Assembly: GCA_018712425.1 (NCBI GenBank)
Contig: DVHA01000030.1
Span: forward strand, 1-14,668
Source of the DNA: Candidatus Faecivivens stercoravium
Lineage (GTDB): Bacteria; Bacillota; Clostridia; Oscillospirales; Ruminococcaceae
Reading direction: 5' to 3'
DNA length: 14,668 nt
A program made the translations under genes and the position numbers. A model generated the notes under the pieces. It was not told the DNA's origin, searched no databases, and saw only the letters and a program-made list of their open reading frames with translations. Of the stretch, positions 6,578 to 13,772 are shown one piece after another (position 1 is the stretch's first letter; the number at the start of each line of letters is the position of its first letter).

Positions 6578-8170
6578 CTACTCGGCGTCTGTCTCGCCGG
6601 CCGTCACCGGTTCAGGCGGCGGGGACTCCGGCAGCTTTTTCTTCCGGGTGTCCGCCCGCATACTCTTAATAAATCCCGCTACAATCACGCAGACGATAAT
6701 CATAATCGGGAAGGCGGCGCAGATTGACAGCGTTTGCAGAAGCGACAGGGTCGACTGGTTAAAGAGCAGCGCAATCGGCAGCACGATAAAGACGGCGCTC
6801 CAGAAAATCCGCAGCTTTTTGCCCGGTTCCTCGTCCTGGCCGATATTCTTGACCGAATAGGAGGCGATGACCATCGTCAGCGCGTCGAATGTGGAGGCGT
6901 AAAAGGCGACCATCGCCAGAATCAGCACCACCATCGCGATTTCCGGGATCGGCAGCGACTCGAAAACGGTCAGGATCGCGGCGGCAGGCCCCTCTGCCAC
7001 GGTCTGCCCGGCGATGTCCGCCGCCCCCGTCACCTGCAAATGAAGGCCGTAGTTGCCAAAGACGATAAACGACAGGAAGGTCGCCGAGACGCCGGAAATG
7101 TAGGCGCCGACAATCGTCTGGCGGATGGTGCGGCCCTCGCTGATCTTGCCGATGAAGAAGGGGGTCGCCACCGACCAGCTGATCCAGTAGGCCCAGTAGA
7201 AGATCGTCCAGTTCTGCGGGAAGCCGGAGACCCCGTCCCCCGACAGCCGTAAGGGGTCCATCCAGGTGGACATCGAGAGGAAGTTGTTCAGGACGGTGCC
7301 GATGGCGGTGACGCCGGTCTCGATGATGTATTTCGCCGGCCCGCAGACAAGGAAGATCGCCATCAGGCCGAAGAAGAGGCCGATGCAGATGTTCGAGAGC
7401 TTGGAGATCCCCTTCATCCCGAACCAGACCGCCAGCGTGAAGACCACCGCGACGAAGACCAGCACGATAATCGACAGATAGTTGCTCTCGGGGAGGCCTG
7501 TCACCTCCGCCAGCGCCGCCGACAGAAGGGGGGTCGCGGTCGAGAAGGTGGTGGCGGTCGCCGCCAGCAGCCCGACAATTGCGAAGAGGTCGATGATTTT
7601 CCCGAGCGGCCCGTCGACCTTTTTCCCGAGGACCGGCCGGCAGGCCTCGCTCATCCGCTGGCGGGGGGATTTGCGGACGTGCATCATATAGCCGTAGGCC
7701 GCCGCCGGGAGGATGTAGAAGGCCCAGGGGATCGGGCCCCAGTGGAAGAGGGGGTAAGCGCTCGACCAGTCCTGTTTCTGGGCCAGGGTCATCCCCTCCA
7801 TTGCGAAGGGGGTCTCGCTATAGTAGTAGCTCCACTCGCAGAGGGACCAGTAGAGGATGTCGGCCGCCATCGTCGAGGTGAAGATCATCGACCCCCAGGT
7901 GAAGGTGGAATAGCGGGGCTTTTCCAGGTTCCCGAGCCGGATGTTCCCGTATTTGGAGGCGGCAATCCCGAAGGAGAGGAGCAGCACCCCCAGCCCGAAG
8001 ACCATATAGACCACCCCAAGGTCGTTGACCAGGAGGTTCCGGAGGGAAGCGATCGCCGCCTCCGCCTGGGCCGGGAAAAAGACGAGGTAAAGGGAGAGGA
8101 TGACAATGGCCGCCAGGGGGAAGATGGTGATCCCCCAGTCGATTTTCTGCGGTTTTGGCTGTTTTTGCAT
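6578..8170 (-). CDS. BCCT-family transporter, probably choline or related quaternary amine, 530 aa
   Basis: This is a secondary transporter of the inner membrane with twelve hydrophobic segments by eye. BCCT signatures: HWGPIPWAFYILPA, and the Trp-rich segment WTIFYWAYWISWSV followed by GKISEGRTIRQ. The second Trp of the usual WAWW is Tyr here. The third membrane segment reads FTSTMAADILYWSLCEW, so the GMGIG of betaine porter BetP is absent and Na+ coupling cannot be assumed. The hydrophilic C-terminus is short. It starts 5 bases after the stop of the LicC-LicA fusion gene, with AGG-containing sequence inside that gene's end, so the two are co-transcribed and probably coupled. That partner argues for choline over betaine or carnitine. 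Confidence 0.9.
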   Translation of the reverse strand: MQKQPKPQKIDWGITIFPLAAIVILSLYLVFFPAQAEAAIASLRNLLVNDLGVVYMVFGLGVLLLSFGIAASKYGNIRLGNLEKPRYSTFTWGSMIFTSTMAADILYWSLCEWSYYYSETPFAMEGMTLAQKQDWSSAYPLFHWGPIPWAFYILPAAAYGYMMHVRKSPRQRMSEACRPVLGKKVDGPLGKIIDLFAIVGLLAATATTFSTATPLLSAALAEVTGLPESNYLSIIVLVFVAVVFTLAVWFGMKGISKLSNICIGLFFGLMAIFLVCGPAKYIIETGVTAIGTVLNNFLSMSTWMDPLRLSGDGVSGFPQNWTIFYWAYWISWSVATPFFIGKISEGRTIRQTIVGAYISGVSATFLSFIVFGNYGLHLQVTGAADIAGQTVAEGPAAAILTVFESLPIPEIAMVVLILAMVAFYASTFDALTMVIASYSVKNIGQDEEPGKKLRIFWSAVFIVLPIALLFNQSTLSLLQTLSICAAFPIMIIVCVIVAGFIKSMRADTRKKKLPESPPPEPVTAGETDAE

Positions 8171-8175
8171 GGCGT

Positions 8176-10074
8176 TTACAACCTGCCTTCCGTAGGATAA
8201 GTGGTTTGGGCGAGGCCCTCCTGCCAGAGGGCGAGGTTTTTCCGGGCGCGGTTAAACCGTTCGGGGCCGTAGCTGCCGAAGTTGTCCCCCCGCGCCTCCT
8301 TGACCACCGTCCAGATGCTCCAGAGGTAGTCCTGCATGATCTTGAAGATCAGGATCTTTTCCCGGACGGTCTCGGGGATGCTGCCGTCCCCGTAATAATA
8401 GTGGAAGAAGAGCTCTTCGTCTTCCGGGGTGAAGTCGTTTTCGAGGAAGAGGGCCGCCAGGTCGAAGGCGGGGTCGTTCTGCCCCGAATACTCCCAGTCG
8501 ATGAGGTAAAGCCGGCCCTCGCTGTTTTTGACGAGGTTGGCGGCGACCAGGTCGTTGTGGCAGGGGAGGTCTTCCGGCCCCAGCGCCTCGAGGCGGGGTT
8601 TCACCTTGCCGTAGACCAGCGCCTTGACCTCTTCAAACCCGTCGTACATCCTGGCGCTGCCGAGCAAGCCCTCGTATTTGAGCGACTCTTCAAAGACATC
8701 CATCCGGTTTTCCCATACAATCCCCGAATGGTGCAGCCGGTGGAGGATATCCGCCGCCAGGGCGATATTTTCCTCCAGCCGGGCGGTCCGCGGGGTCAGC
8801 GTCTCCGCCCCGTCGATATACCGGGAGAGCTTGACGCCGGTCTCGGCGTTGCAGTAAAGGAGGGTGCAGTTGAAGCCCATGTCCGACGCGATCTGGGCGT
8901 TGCGCTTTTCGTTCTCCCGGTTGATCATGCTCTCGGTCATCCGGCCGGGCAGCCGGAGGATATACCGGCCGCCGGAAGTTTTGACAAAATAGTTGGTATT
9001 GGTCATACCGCCGGCGAACTGGACCTCCTCGACCGGTTCGTCCGGGAGGATTTCCTCGATCGTATCCCGGGCGAGCTTCTCCCGCATCTGCCGTTCCTTC
9101 CGCTCGATGCGGGGGTAGATAAGGCCGTTCACCGCCTCATAGTCCTCCCGAGTCTCGACCTTGCCCCAGCGGAGGTCGTCGACCATCACCCCCTGGAAGC
9201 GGTAGATGCGGCCGATGCTCTCCATGACGTATTCAAAGCCGATCAGCGGGTTTAAGTTGCGGGAGAAGTAGCGCATCATCATCCGGAAACCGTCCATCGA
9301 AATCCTGGCGATGCCGGTCATCTCCCCCTGCACCCGGTTGATCTGCCGGACGTCTTTGGAGAAGCGGAAGATGTCCCCCTGCCCGTCCAGCTCGGCCAGC
9401 ACCTCGTCCCGGCTGCCGCTGGGGGAGGTGAGGAGGGCCGCGAAGGGGGCGTCGGTCTCCAGAAGGGCCTGGACCCCCCGCTGTTCAAAGACGAGGTCGG
9501 ACTTGAGCACCAGGAAGGACGCGGGGTTGAACCGCCCCAGCGCCTCTTCCGCCAGCGCCAGCCCGCTCATCGTCCCGTTCCATTTATACCGCTCGTTGTA
9601 GACAATCTCGAGATCCCCCCGTCCGGCAAAGTGGGCGCGGAGGGCGTCCGCCTGCCAGCCGGCGATGATGATATACCGGCTTACACCGCAGACCGACAGC
9701 ACCCGGAGCATCCGGTCGATGATCGTGACCCCCTCTTCCTCCCCGATCGGCTGGAGGCAGACCGGGATGTCAAATTCCGACCGCCGGCCCCCCGCCAGGA
9801 TGACGGCGGTATCGGCGCCGCCCGCCGGCGGGAAGGAGAGCTTGACGCCGCTGCGGTCGATGAGGGTGTCCTCCAACAGCTGCCGCCCCTTCGGGGTCAG
9901 GGTAAACCTGGACTTTTTGCCCTCCCGCCCGGCCAGCAGGTACCCTTCCTGCTCCGCCTGGCGCAGCAGGGCGTTCACCTTGCCGACCGAGACGCCGGCC
10001 CGGGCCGCCAGCGTCCGCTGGTCAACGACCGGCGCGCCGCTGATGATCTGCAAAAGGGAAAATAACGGTTCCAA
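8176..10074 (-). CDS. Winged-helix regulator fused to LicC-like cytidylyltransferase and LicA-like choline kinase, 632 aa
   Basis: Three parts. Residues 1-75 form a winged helix (TLAARAGVSVGKVNALLRQ recognition region, wing about 50-60). About 89-320 is a nucleotidyltransferase starting AVILAGGRRSEFDIPV, resembling LicC phosphocholine cytidylyltransferase; the usual Pro-Lys of the signature is Pro-Val. About 335-610 is a choline/ethanolamine kinase fold with GGMTNTNYFV, the catalytic HND (H506-D508) and IDWEYSGQND (metal-binding D526). It likely phosphorylates choline and activates it with CTP for surface decoration, and may regulate its own operon. It lies upstream of the BCCT gene with a 5-base gap. 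Start: two adjacent TTG codons (10077, 10074) follow AGGAGG; the second has the better 7-base spacing. No nearby ATG exists. Some activities may differ from LicC/LicA. Confidence 0.88.
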   Translation of the reverse strand: MEPLFSLLQIISGAPVVDQRTLAARAGVSVGKVNALLRQAEQEGYLLAGREGKKSRFTLTPKGRQLLEDTLIDRSGVKLSFPPAGGADTAVILAGGRRSEFDIPVCLQPIGEEEGVTIIDRMLRVLSVCGVSRYIIIAGWQADALRAHFAGRGDLEIVYNERYKWNGTMSGLALAEEALGRFNPASFLVLKSDLVFEQRGVQALLETDAPFAALLTSPSGSRDEVLAELDGQGDIFRFSKDVRQINRVQGEMTGIARISMDGFRMMMRYFSRNLNPLIGFEYVMESIGRIYRFQGVMVDDLRWGKVETREDYEAVNGLIYPRIERKERQMREKLARDTIEEILPDEPVEEVQFAGGMTNTNYFVKTSGGRYILRLPGRMTESMINRENEKRNAQIASDMGFNCTLLYCNAETGVKLSRYIDGAETLTPRTARLEENIALAADILHRLHHSGIVWENRMDVFEESLKYEGLLGSARMYDGFEEVKALVYGKVKPRLEALGPEDLPCHNDLVAANLVKNSEGRLYLIDWEYSGQNDPAFDLAALFLENDFTPEDEELFFHYYYGDGSIPETVREKILIFKIMQDYLWSIWTVVKEARGDNFGSYGPERFNRARKNLALWQEGLAQTTYPTEGRL

Positions 10075-10094
10075 CAAAAGGCCTCCTATTGTAT

Positions 10095-10124
10095 GTTCAT
10101 TTTCTGAACGTTCATGATATGAAC
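10095..10124. promoter_or_regulatory. Two abutting 15-bp palindromic operators
   Basis: GTTCATTTTCTGAAC (10095-10109) and GTTCATGATATGAAC (10110-10124) lie head to tail with no gap, giving four GTTCA half sites. They sit between the -10 and the AGGAGG, covering the predicted start, which is a repressor position. The fusion protein's winged helix is the obvious candidate ligand. Confidence 0.7.
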
Positions 10125-10153
10125 ATTATAACCCGCTCATCGCCGTTTGTCAA
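10125..10153 (-). promoter_or_regulatory. Consensus promoter of the choline operon
   Basis: On the minus strand, TTGACA (10148-10153), a 17-base spacer and TATAAT (10125-10130), a perfect sigma-A match. Confidence 0.88.
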
Positions 10154-10166
10154 GAGGAAAAGAAAA

Positions 10167-10193
10167 AATCGGGAGGTTTTTTCCCTCCCGATT
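10167..10193 (-). terminator. Intrinsic terminator upstream of the choline operon
   Basis: Arms AATCGGGAGG/CCTCCCGATT around a 7-base loop, followed on the minus strand by TTTTTCTTTT, and then directly by the TTGACA of the choline promoter. It ends transcripts coming from the sulfatase gene and repeat copy C. Confidence 0.8.
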
Positions 10194-10209
10194 CAGCTTG
10201 TCGAAAAAG

Positions 10210-10410
10210 CCTTTTTTGAGTATTTTTTGGGTGCTGCGCACACTTCGTTACCCGTGGCGAAGCTGTGTTCAGCTTCGGAAGTACGGCATGTATCTGCCTG
10301 CCAAGGAGCTCTGCTCCTTGGATTCTCGCGATTTTTTGAAAAAAATCGAGTAAAACTTTTCATTCTTCGCCCGTTTCTTTGTCACTTTAACGCCAGCGCC
10401 GATTCTTACG
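10210..10410 (-). repeat. Dispersed structured 3' element, copy C
   Basis: Third copy, downstream of the sulfatase gene and in the same sense. Hairpins: CGATTTTTTT/AAAAAATCG; CCAAGGAGC-AGA-GCTCCTTGG; CGAAGCTG-AACA-CAGCTTCG. The second stem differs from copy B at many positions yet stays fully paired with the same AGA loop. The outer stem seen in copies A and B is lost. Flanks carry GTCGAAAAA and its complement, and nearly identical hairpins. Confidence 0.8.
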
Positions 10411-10440
10411 TTTCCGCAACACTTGTTTTTCGACCGTCAG

Positions 10441-10466
10441 AATCGGGAGGTTTTTCCCTCCCGATT
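10441..10466 (-). terminator. Hairpin just after the sulfatase stop, near-duplicate of 10167-10193
   Basis: Arms AATCGGGAGG/CCTCCCGATT with a 6-base loop. It differs from the 10167-10193 hairpin by one loop T but lacks a T tail, so it should not terminate alone. Confidence 0.6.
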
Positions 10467-10481
10467 GGAACAGATTCAAAA

Positions 10482-12008
10482 TTACCGCAGATACCCTTCC
10501 AACCCCAGCCGGGCATACTGTTCCTGCGGGGCGCCGTGGGCCTGCATCGTCTCCACAAGGGCCTCTACCATCTTCTCCTCAAGACCGGGGTCGGCGACCG
10601 GATGCAGCTGGTCGTTGTCCGTCCGGATGTCAAACAGGCGGGAGGTCTGCAAATCGGGGTCCGGCTTCATCCCCATCTTCGCCATGACCGGCGCTGCCAG
10701 CCGGTTGACGGCAGCCTGGTCAATCCGGTAAACCGGCATCCCGGCCCAGGGGAGGTAATCCCCGGCCGTAAGCGCACCATCCGGCAGCCCTTTTCCCAGG
10801 TACCGCGGGAAGGTCGTCAGAATCGAACCGTACCAGTAAAGGGGCGCGTTCTCCGGCACCGCCGCCCGGAAGTAGGTGTACTGCCCGTCGGTGATGTTGA
10901 CCGGCTGGCCGAACCAGCCGTAGAGGGCGTAATCCCGCACCTTCTCCGTCTCACCCTTTAAGAGCGGCAGTAAATTCCGGCCGTGCACCGGATAGGGAAC
11001 GCTTTCCAGCTCCTTTTCCGCGCCGAACCACTGCAAAACTGTCGGGAAGAGGTCGATATTCTGGGTGACGGCGTTTATCCGCTCCCCTGCCCGCTCATCC
11101 CCCGGCAGATGGACAAACAAGGGGATCTGCGCCATCTCGTTCCAGGCGTGGAAGAGGTTTTTGCCGGTGCGGTGGTGTTCGCCCAGCATATGCCCATGGT
11201 CGGAGGTAAAAATCACGAGGGTGTCTTCCCAAAGCGACTGGCGGTCCATCTCATCCAGCAGCTTCCCCAGCCACTTGTCCGCCATCGTCAGCGTCGCCAT
11301 ATACAGGTTCCGGAGGTGGCGGATAGCCTCCGGGGTTTCCTGTTCCCCCATTTCGGCATACCGCGGCCAGTCGTACAGCCCTTTAAACCCGTCGGGGTAA
11401 AGCTTTTTAAATTCCTCGGTCGTCTCAAAGGGCTCGTGGGGGTCAAAGACCTCTACCTGCAAAAAGAAATTGTCCGCCCCTTCGTTGTCCCGCAGCCACT
11501 GGGCAGCCGCCGCAAAGGTCTTCGGCGTCGGATAATCGGCATCGGTATGGTACTGCGCGCGGTTTAAAAGGTTCTGCCGGTTGACCCGCCCGGTGAATTC
11601 TGCCGGCATTTCCGGGTCCCTGACCCGGGAGGCCCAGGGGTCGCTTTCCTGGCCGCGGAAGAGTTCCCAGGTGTTATACTGCTGGAGATACCCTTCCCCG
11701 CCCAGCTCGGTATAATGGTAGTGGTCGGTGACCATATGGGAAAAGACGCCCCGCTGCCGCAGCAGCGCCGGGAAGGTGACGTCAAAGGGCTCGACCGACC
11801 CCCAGTTCCGCTCAAGGAAGTTCAGCCGCCCGGTCAGGATGTCCCGCCTCGCCGGCATACAGGGGGCGGACCCGATATAATGCTGGTCAAAGACCACCGA
11901 CCGGGCCGCCAGGCGGTCGATATTCGGGGTAATGGCTTCGCTGCCGGGGTTATAGGCATGGATCATCTTCCGCTGGAGGGTGTCCATCAAAATCAGGATT
12001 GTTTTCAT
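10482..12008 (-). CDS. Cys-type sulfatase, 508 aa, no signal peptide
   Basis: This is a member of the alkaline-phosphatase-like sulfatase family. The formylglycine signature C-M-P-A-R-R (C50-R55) is present, with the metal-site SDHGHMLGEH and an N-terminal ILILMDTLQR carrying the first metal Asp. The Cys would need conversion by a radical-SAM maturase, not seen in this window. No signal peptide is visible, so it should act in the cytoplasm on imported sulfated sugars or similar esters. Phosphonate or phosphodiester hydrolase activity is possible in this superfamily. The ATG at 12008 is 10 bases from AAAGGA; a TTG at 12011 is 7 bases away and is an alternative start. Upstream lies the remnant of a sugar ABC permease, suggesting a former glycan-uptake operon. 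It has its own promoter with a 12-bp inverted repeat. Confidence 0.88.
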   Translation of the reverse strand: MKTILILMDTLQRKMIHAYNPGSEAITPNIDRLAARSVVFDQHYIGSAPCMPARRDILTGRLNFLERNWGSVEPFDVTFPALLRQRGVFSHMVTDHYHYTELGGEGYLQQYNTWELFRGQESDPWASRVRDPEMPAEFTGRVNRQNLLNRAQYHTDADYPTPKTFAAAAQWLRDNEGADNFFLQVEVFDPHEPFETTEEFKKLYPDGFKGLYDWPRYAEMGEQETPEAIRHLRNLYMATLTMADKWLGKLLDEMDRQSLWEDTLVIFTSDHGHMLGEHHRTGKNLFHAWNEMAQIPLFVHLPGDERAGERINAVTQNIDLFPTVLQWFGAEKELESVPYPVHGRNLLPLLKGETEKVRDYALYGWFGQPVNITDGQYTYFRAAVPENAPLYWYGSILTTFPRYLGKGLPDGALTAGDYLPWAGMPVYRIDQAAVNRLAAPVMAKMGMKPDPDLQTSRLFDIRTDNDQLHPVADPGLEEKMVEALVETMQAHGAPQEQYARLGLEGYLR

Positions 12009-12037
12009 CAATTTCCCGTCCTTTCCATCTGCGTCAA

Positions 12038-12079
12038 GTGCCTTTCCCCTCCATTATACGGGATGACGGGGAAAGGCAC
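12038..12079. promoter_or_regulatory. 12-bp inverted repeat framing the sulfatase promoter
   Basis: GTGCCTTTCCCC (12038-12049) and its exact complement (12068-12079) are 18 bases apart, 30 bases centre to centre. One arm overlaps the -35, the other the predicted start. No T run follows on either strand, so an operator is more likely than a terminator. Confidence 0.6.
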
Positions 12080-12081
12080 AA
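12053..12081 (-). promoter_or_regulatory. Promoter of the sulfatase gene
   Basis: On the minus strand, TTGTGC (12076-12081), 17-base spacer and TATAAT (12053-12058). Confidence 0.72.
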
Positions 12082-12106
12082 GGGAAAAATCTCTCGTTTT
12101 TTGGTA

Positions 12107-12160
12107 TTATCCTTTAATCGAGCCGATCATGACGCCCTGGGTGAAATACTTCTGGGCAAA
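12107..12160 (-). pseudogene. 3' scar of an LplC/MalG-type sugar ABC permease
   Basis: The last 17 codons and stop read FAQKYFTQGVMIGSIKG, the typical C-terminus of LplC/YtcP-type carbohydrate ABC permeases. Upstream of about 12160 the frame loses resemblance and enters a hairpin and then the exporter permease gene on the same strand. The rest of the permease is therefore gone. The scar sits about 100 bases before the sulfatase gene and in the same direction, so the original permease and sulfatase were probably one locus. Confidence 0.8.
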
Positions 12161-12191
12161 GGAAGCCCCCTTACGAAAGAGGGCTTCCTTT
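12158..12191. terminator. Hairpin after the exporter permease gene
   Basis: Perfect 11-base arms AAAGGAAGCCC (12158-12168) and GGGCTTCCTTT (12181-12191) with a 12-base loop, directly after the permease stop. On the minus strand the T tail is only the TTT of the arm; on the plus strand there are five T. Confidence 0.65.
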
Positions 12192-13772
12192 TTATGTGCG
12201 AAGTTTAAAGGTCCGCGGCGCCATCCGGTAGACCAGCAGGCAGCCGGCCCCGCAGTAAAGGAGGCAGAACACCGTCGCCAGCACCCCGAACCCATAAAGC
12301 GGCAGCCGCAGCTGCATACAAAGGAACGCCGCAAAATAGGTCAGCGAACAGACCAACGCGTAACTGGCATTTTTCATCTCAGTCCCGGCATTATAAGGCT
12401 GCATAAGATAATAAAGCACCAGGTAATGGGTCGAGAAGAAGACGCTCATCGCGAGGATGGAGAGGAAAATCACCAGATACCCCGCCGGCCCCACCGGGCA
12501 CCCGGCCGCCAGCAAAACCCCGTCAATCCCCAGCCCCATGACCGCCGCCGGCAGGAGGTTGATCTTGACAATCTCAGCCAGCCGGATCGAGAAGAGCTTG
12601 ACCACCATCCCGGGAGATTTATAGAAGGAATAGGTCAGAAGGCTCCGGTCGCAGTTGAAGAAGAGCGCCCGGGTAAAGCCAGACCCGCGGTTGATTGCGT
12701 ACATGATAAAAACCATATAAGGGAGAAGCCGCGGCAGCATCTCTTCCGCCGCCTCCCGCACCGCCGGGCGGATATCCGGCAGCAGCAGAACCGCCGCGAT
12801 GCCCGCCCCGAAAATCCCGAGAAAGACGGCCGCCTGCCGTTTGGAGGCCTTCCAGAGGATTTTGCGGTGGCGTTTGACGAACAGGTCGTGGAGGTAGGCG
12901 AACCCCTTTTTGCCGCTGGTCGCCTCGAGGTTATCGATGAGGCTTGCCTGCTGTTTAATGCCGGCGGTTTTGACGCTGTCCATCTGCTGCATCGACTGGG
13001 CGCAGAGCTGCTGGACAATCTCCCGGTAGCGCCGGAAGCGGAAGACCGGATAGGCGCCCGCCGCCCCGAGGAGGAAGAGCAGCCCCATCAGCCCGTATAC
13101 TGCCCCGGCCGGGATGCTGAAACCCAGCGCCGGCGGCAGGCATCCGACCGCCGAAAGAGCGAGGATAGCAACCCAGCTCCATTTCCCCAGCTTATTCTCA
13201 TTATAGGCGAGCCCCCGGCGGTTGTAGTCCCAGACCGATGAAGCGGCAACCGCCAGCTTGCAGCCGATGACCCCGAGCGGCAGCAGGGCGCATCCCCAGA
13301 CCGGCATCCCGGCACGCAAACCGAACCAGAAGGCGAACGGGAGCGACCCGACGAGGATGCAGATAAGGGAATAGGCGTAATGGTAGAGGACATAGCGGTT
13401 CGCGTCCATCCGCATCAGGATGATCGCATAGTATTTGTCACGGGTAGGGCTGAAGATGTTGGTGTTGGAAAACCCGCCGATCAGGGTGAAAAAGAAAAAC
13501 AGGTGCAGAAAGGCGTCGTCCGGCGCCGAACGGGTGCAGACCGCGCCGGTATAGAGGGCGATCAGCCCGTAGTAAATCCCTTTCCCGAGGAAGATGGACA
13601 CCACCTCCCAGATACCGGTGAGGATATTCGCCAGGATTTTAAACCCCTTCACCCGGTAGATGTCCTCCGGCAGCAGCTTTTTCAGAAGCGGCAGGTGTCG
13701 GATCGAGTAAAGGATGCTGTTGACCTTATAGGTGTTCCGCAGCTTAAAGGCGATCTGGAGGGTCTTATCCAT
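12192..13772 (-). CDS. ABC exporter membrane subunit, 526 aa
   Basis: This is a polytopic membrane protein with two hydrophobic blocks separated by a hydrophilic middle (about residues 220-300, containing QQLCAQSMQQMDSVK and KKGFAYLHDLFVKRHRK). It resembles the large putative exporter permeases paired with ABC-2-type ATPases in Clostridia, starting MDKTLQIAFKLRNTYKVNSI. Substrate is unknown. The ATG at 13772 overlaps the upstream ATPase stop by 8 bases (ATGGATAA), so the two are translationally coupled; GGAGAGG lies just upstream. The longer in-frame extension to 13850 lies inside the ATPase gene and was rejected. It ends directly at a hairpin and the permease scar. Confidence 0.8.
   Translation of the reverse strand: MDKTLQIAFKLRNTYKVNSILYSIRHLPLLKKLLPEDIYRVKGFKILANILTGIWEVVSIFLGKGIYYGLIALYTGAVCTRSAPDDAFLHLFFFFTLIGGFSNTNIFSPTRDKYYAIILMRMDANRYVLYHYAYSLICILVGSLPFAFWFGLRAGMPVWGCALLPLGVIGCKLAVAASSVWDYNRRGLAYNENKLGKWSWVAILALSAVGCLPPALGFSIPAGAVYGLMGLLFLLGAAGAYPVFRFRRYREIVQQLCAQSMQQMDSVKTAGIKQQASLIDNLEATSGKKGFAYLHDLFVKRHRKILWKASKRQAAVFLGIFGAGIAAVLLLPDIRPAVREAAEEMLPRLLPYMVFIMYAINRGSGFTRALFFNCDRSLLTYSFYKSPGMVVKLFSIRLAEIVKINLLPAAVMGLGIDGVLLAAGCPVGPAGYLVIFLSILAMSVFFSTHYLVLYYLMQPYNAGTEMKNASYALVCSLTYFAAFLCMQLRLPLYGFGVLATVFCLLYCGAGCLLVYRMAPRTFKLRT

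Noticed and set aside
4103..10410. Classical insertion sequence or MITE for the three repeats
   Set aside because: No transposase, no shared terminal inverted repeats and no common target duplication across copies; only copy C has short inverted ends. Structure conservation explains the copies better.
10482..12008. Choline-sulfatase (BetC) linked to the choline operon
   Set aside because: The active-site signature is CMPARR and the C-terminal region does not resemble BetC; separate promoter and terminator also argue for an independent unit.
12161..12334. Upstream part of the minus-strand frame containing the permease scar
   Set aside because: Only the last 17 codons resemble a permease; the rest overlaps the exporter gene in another frame and looks like its shadow.
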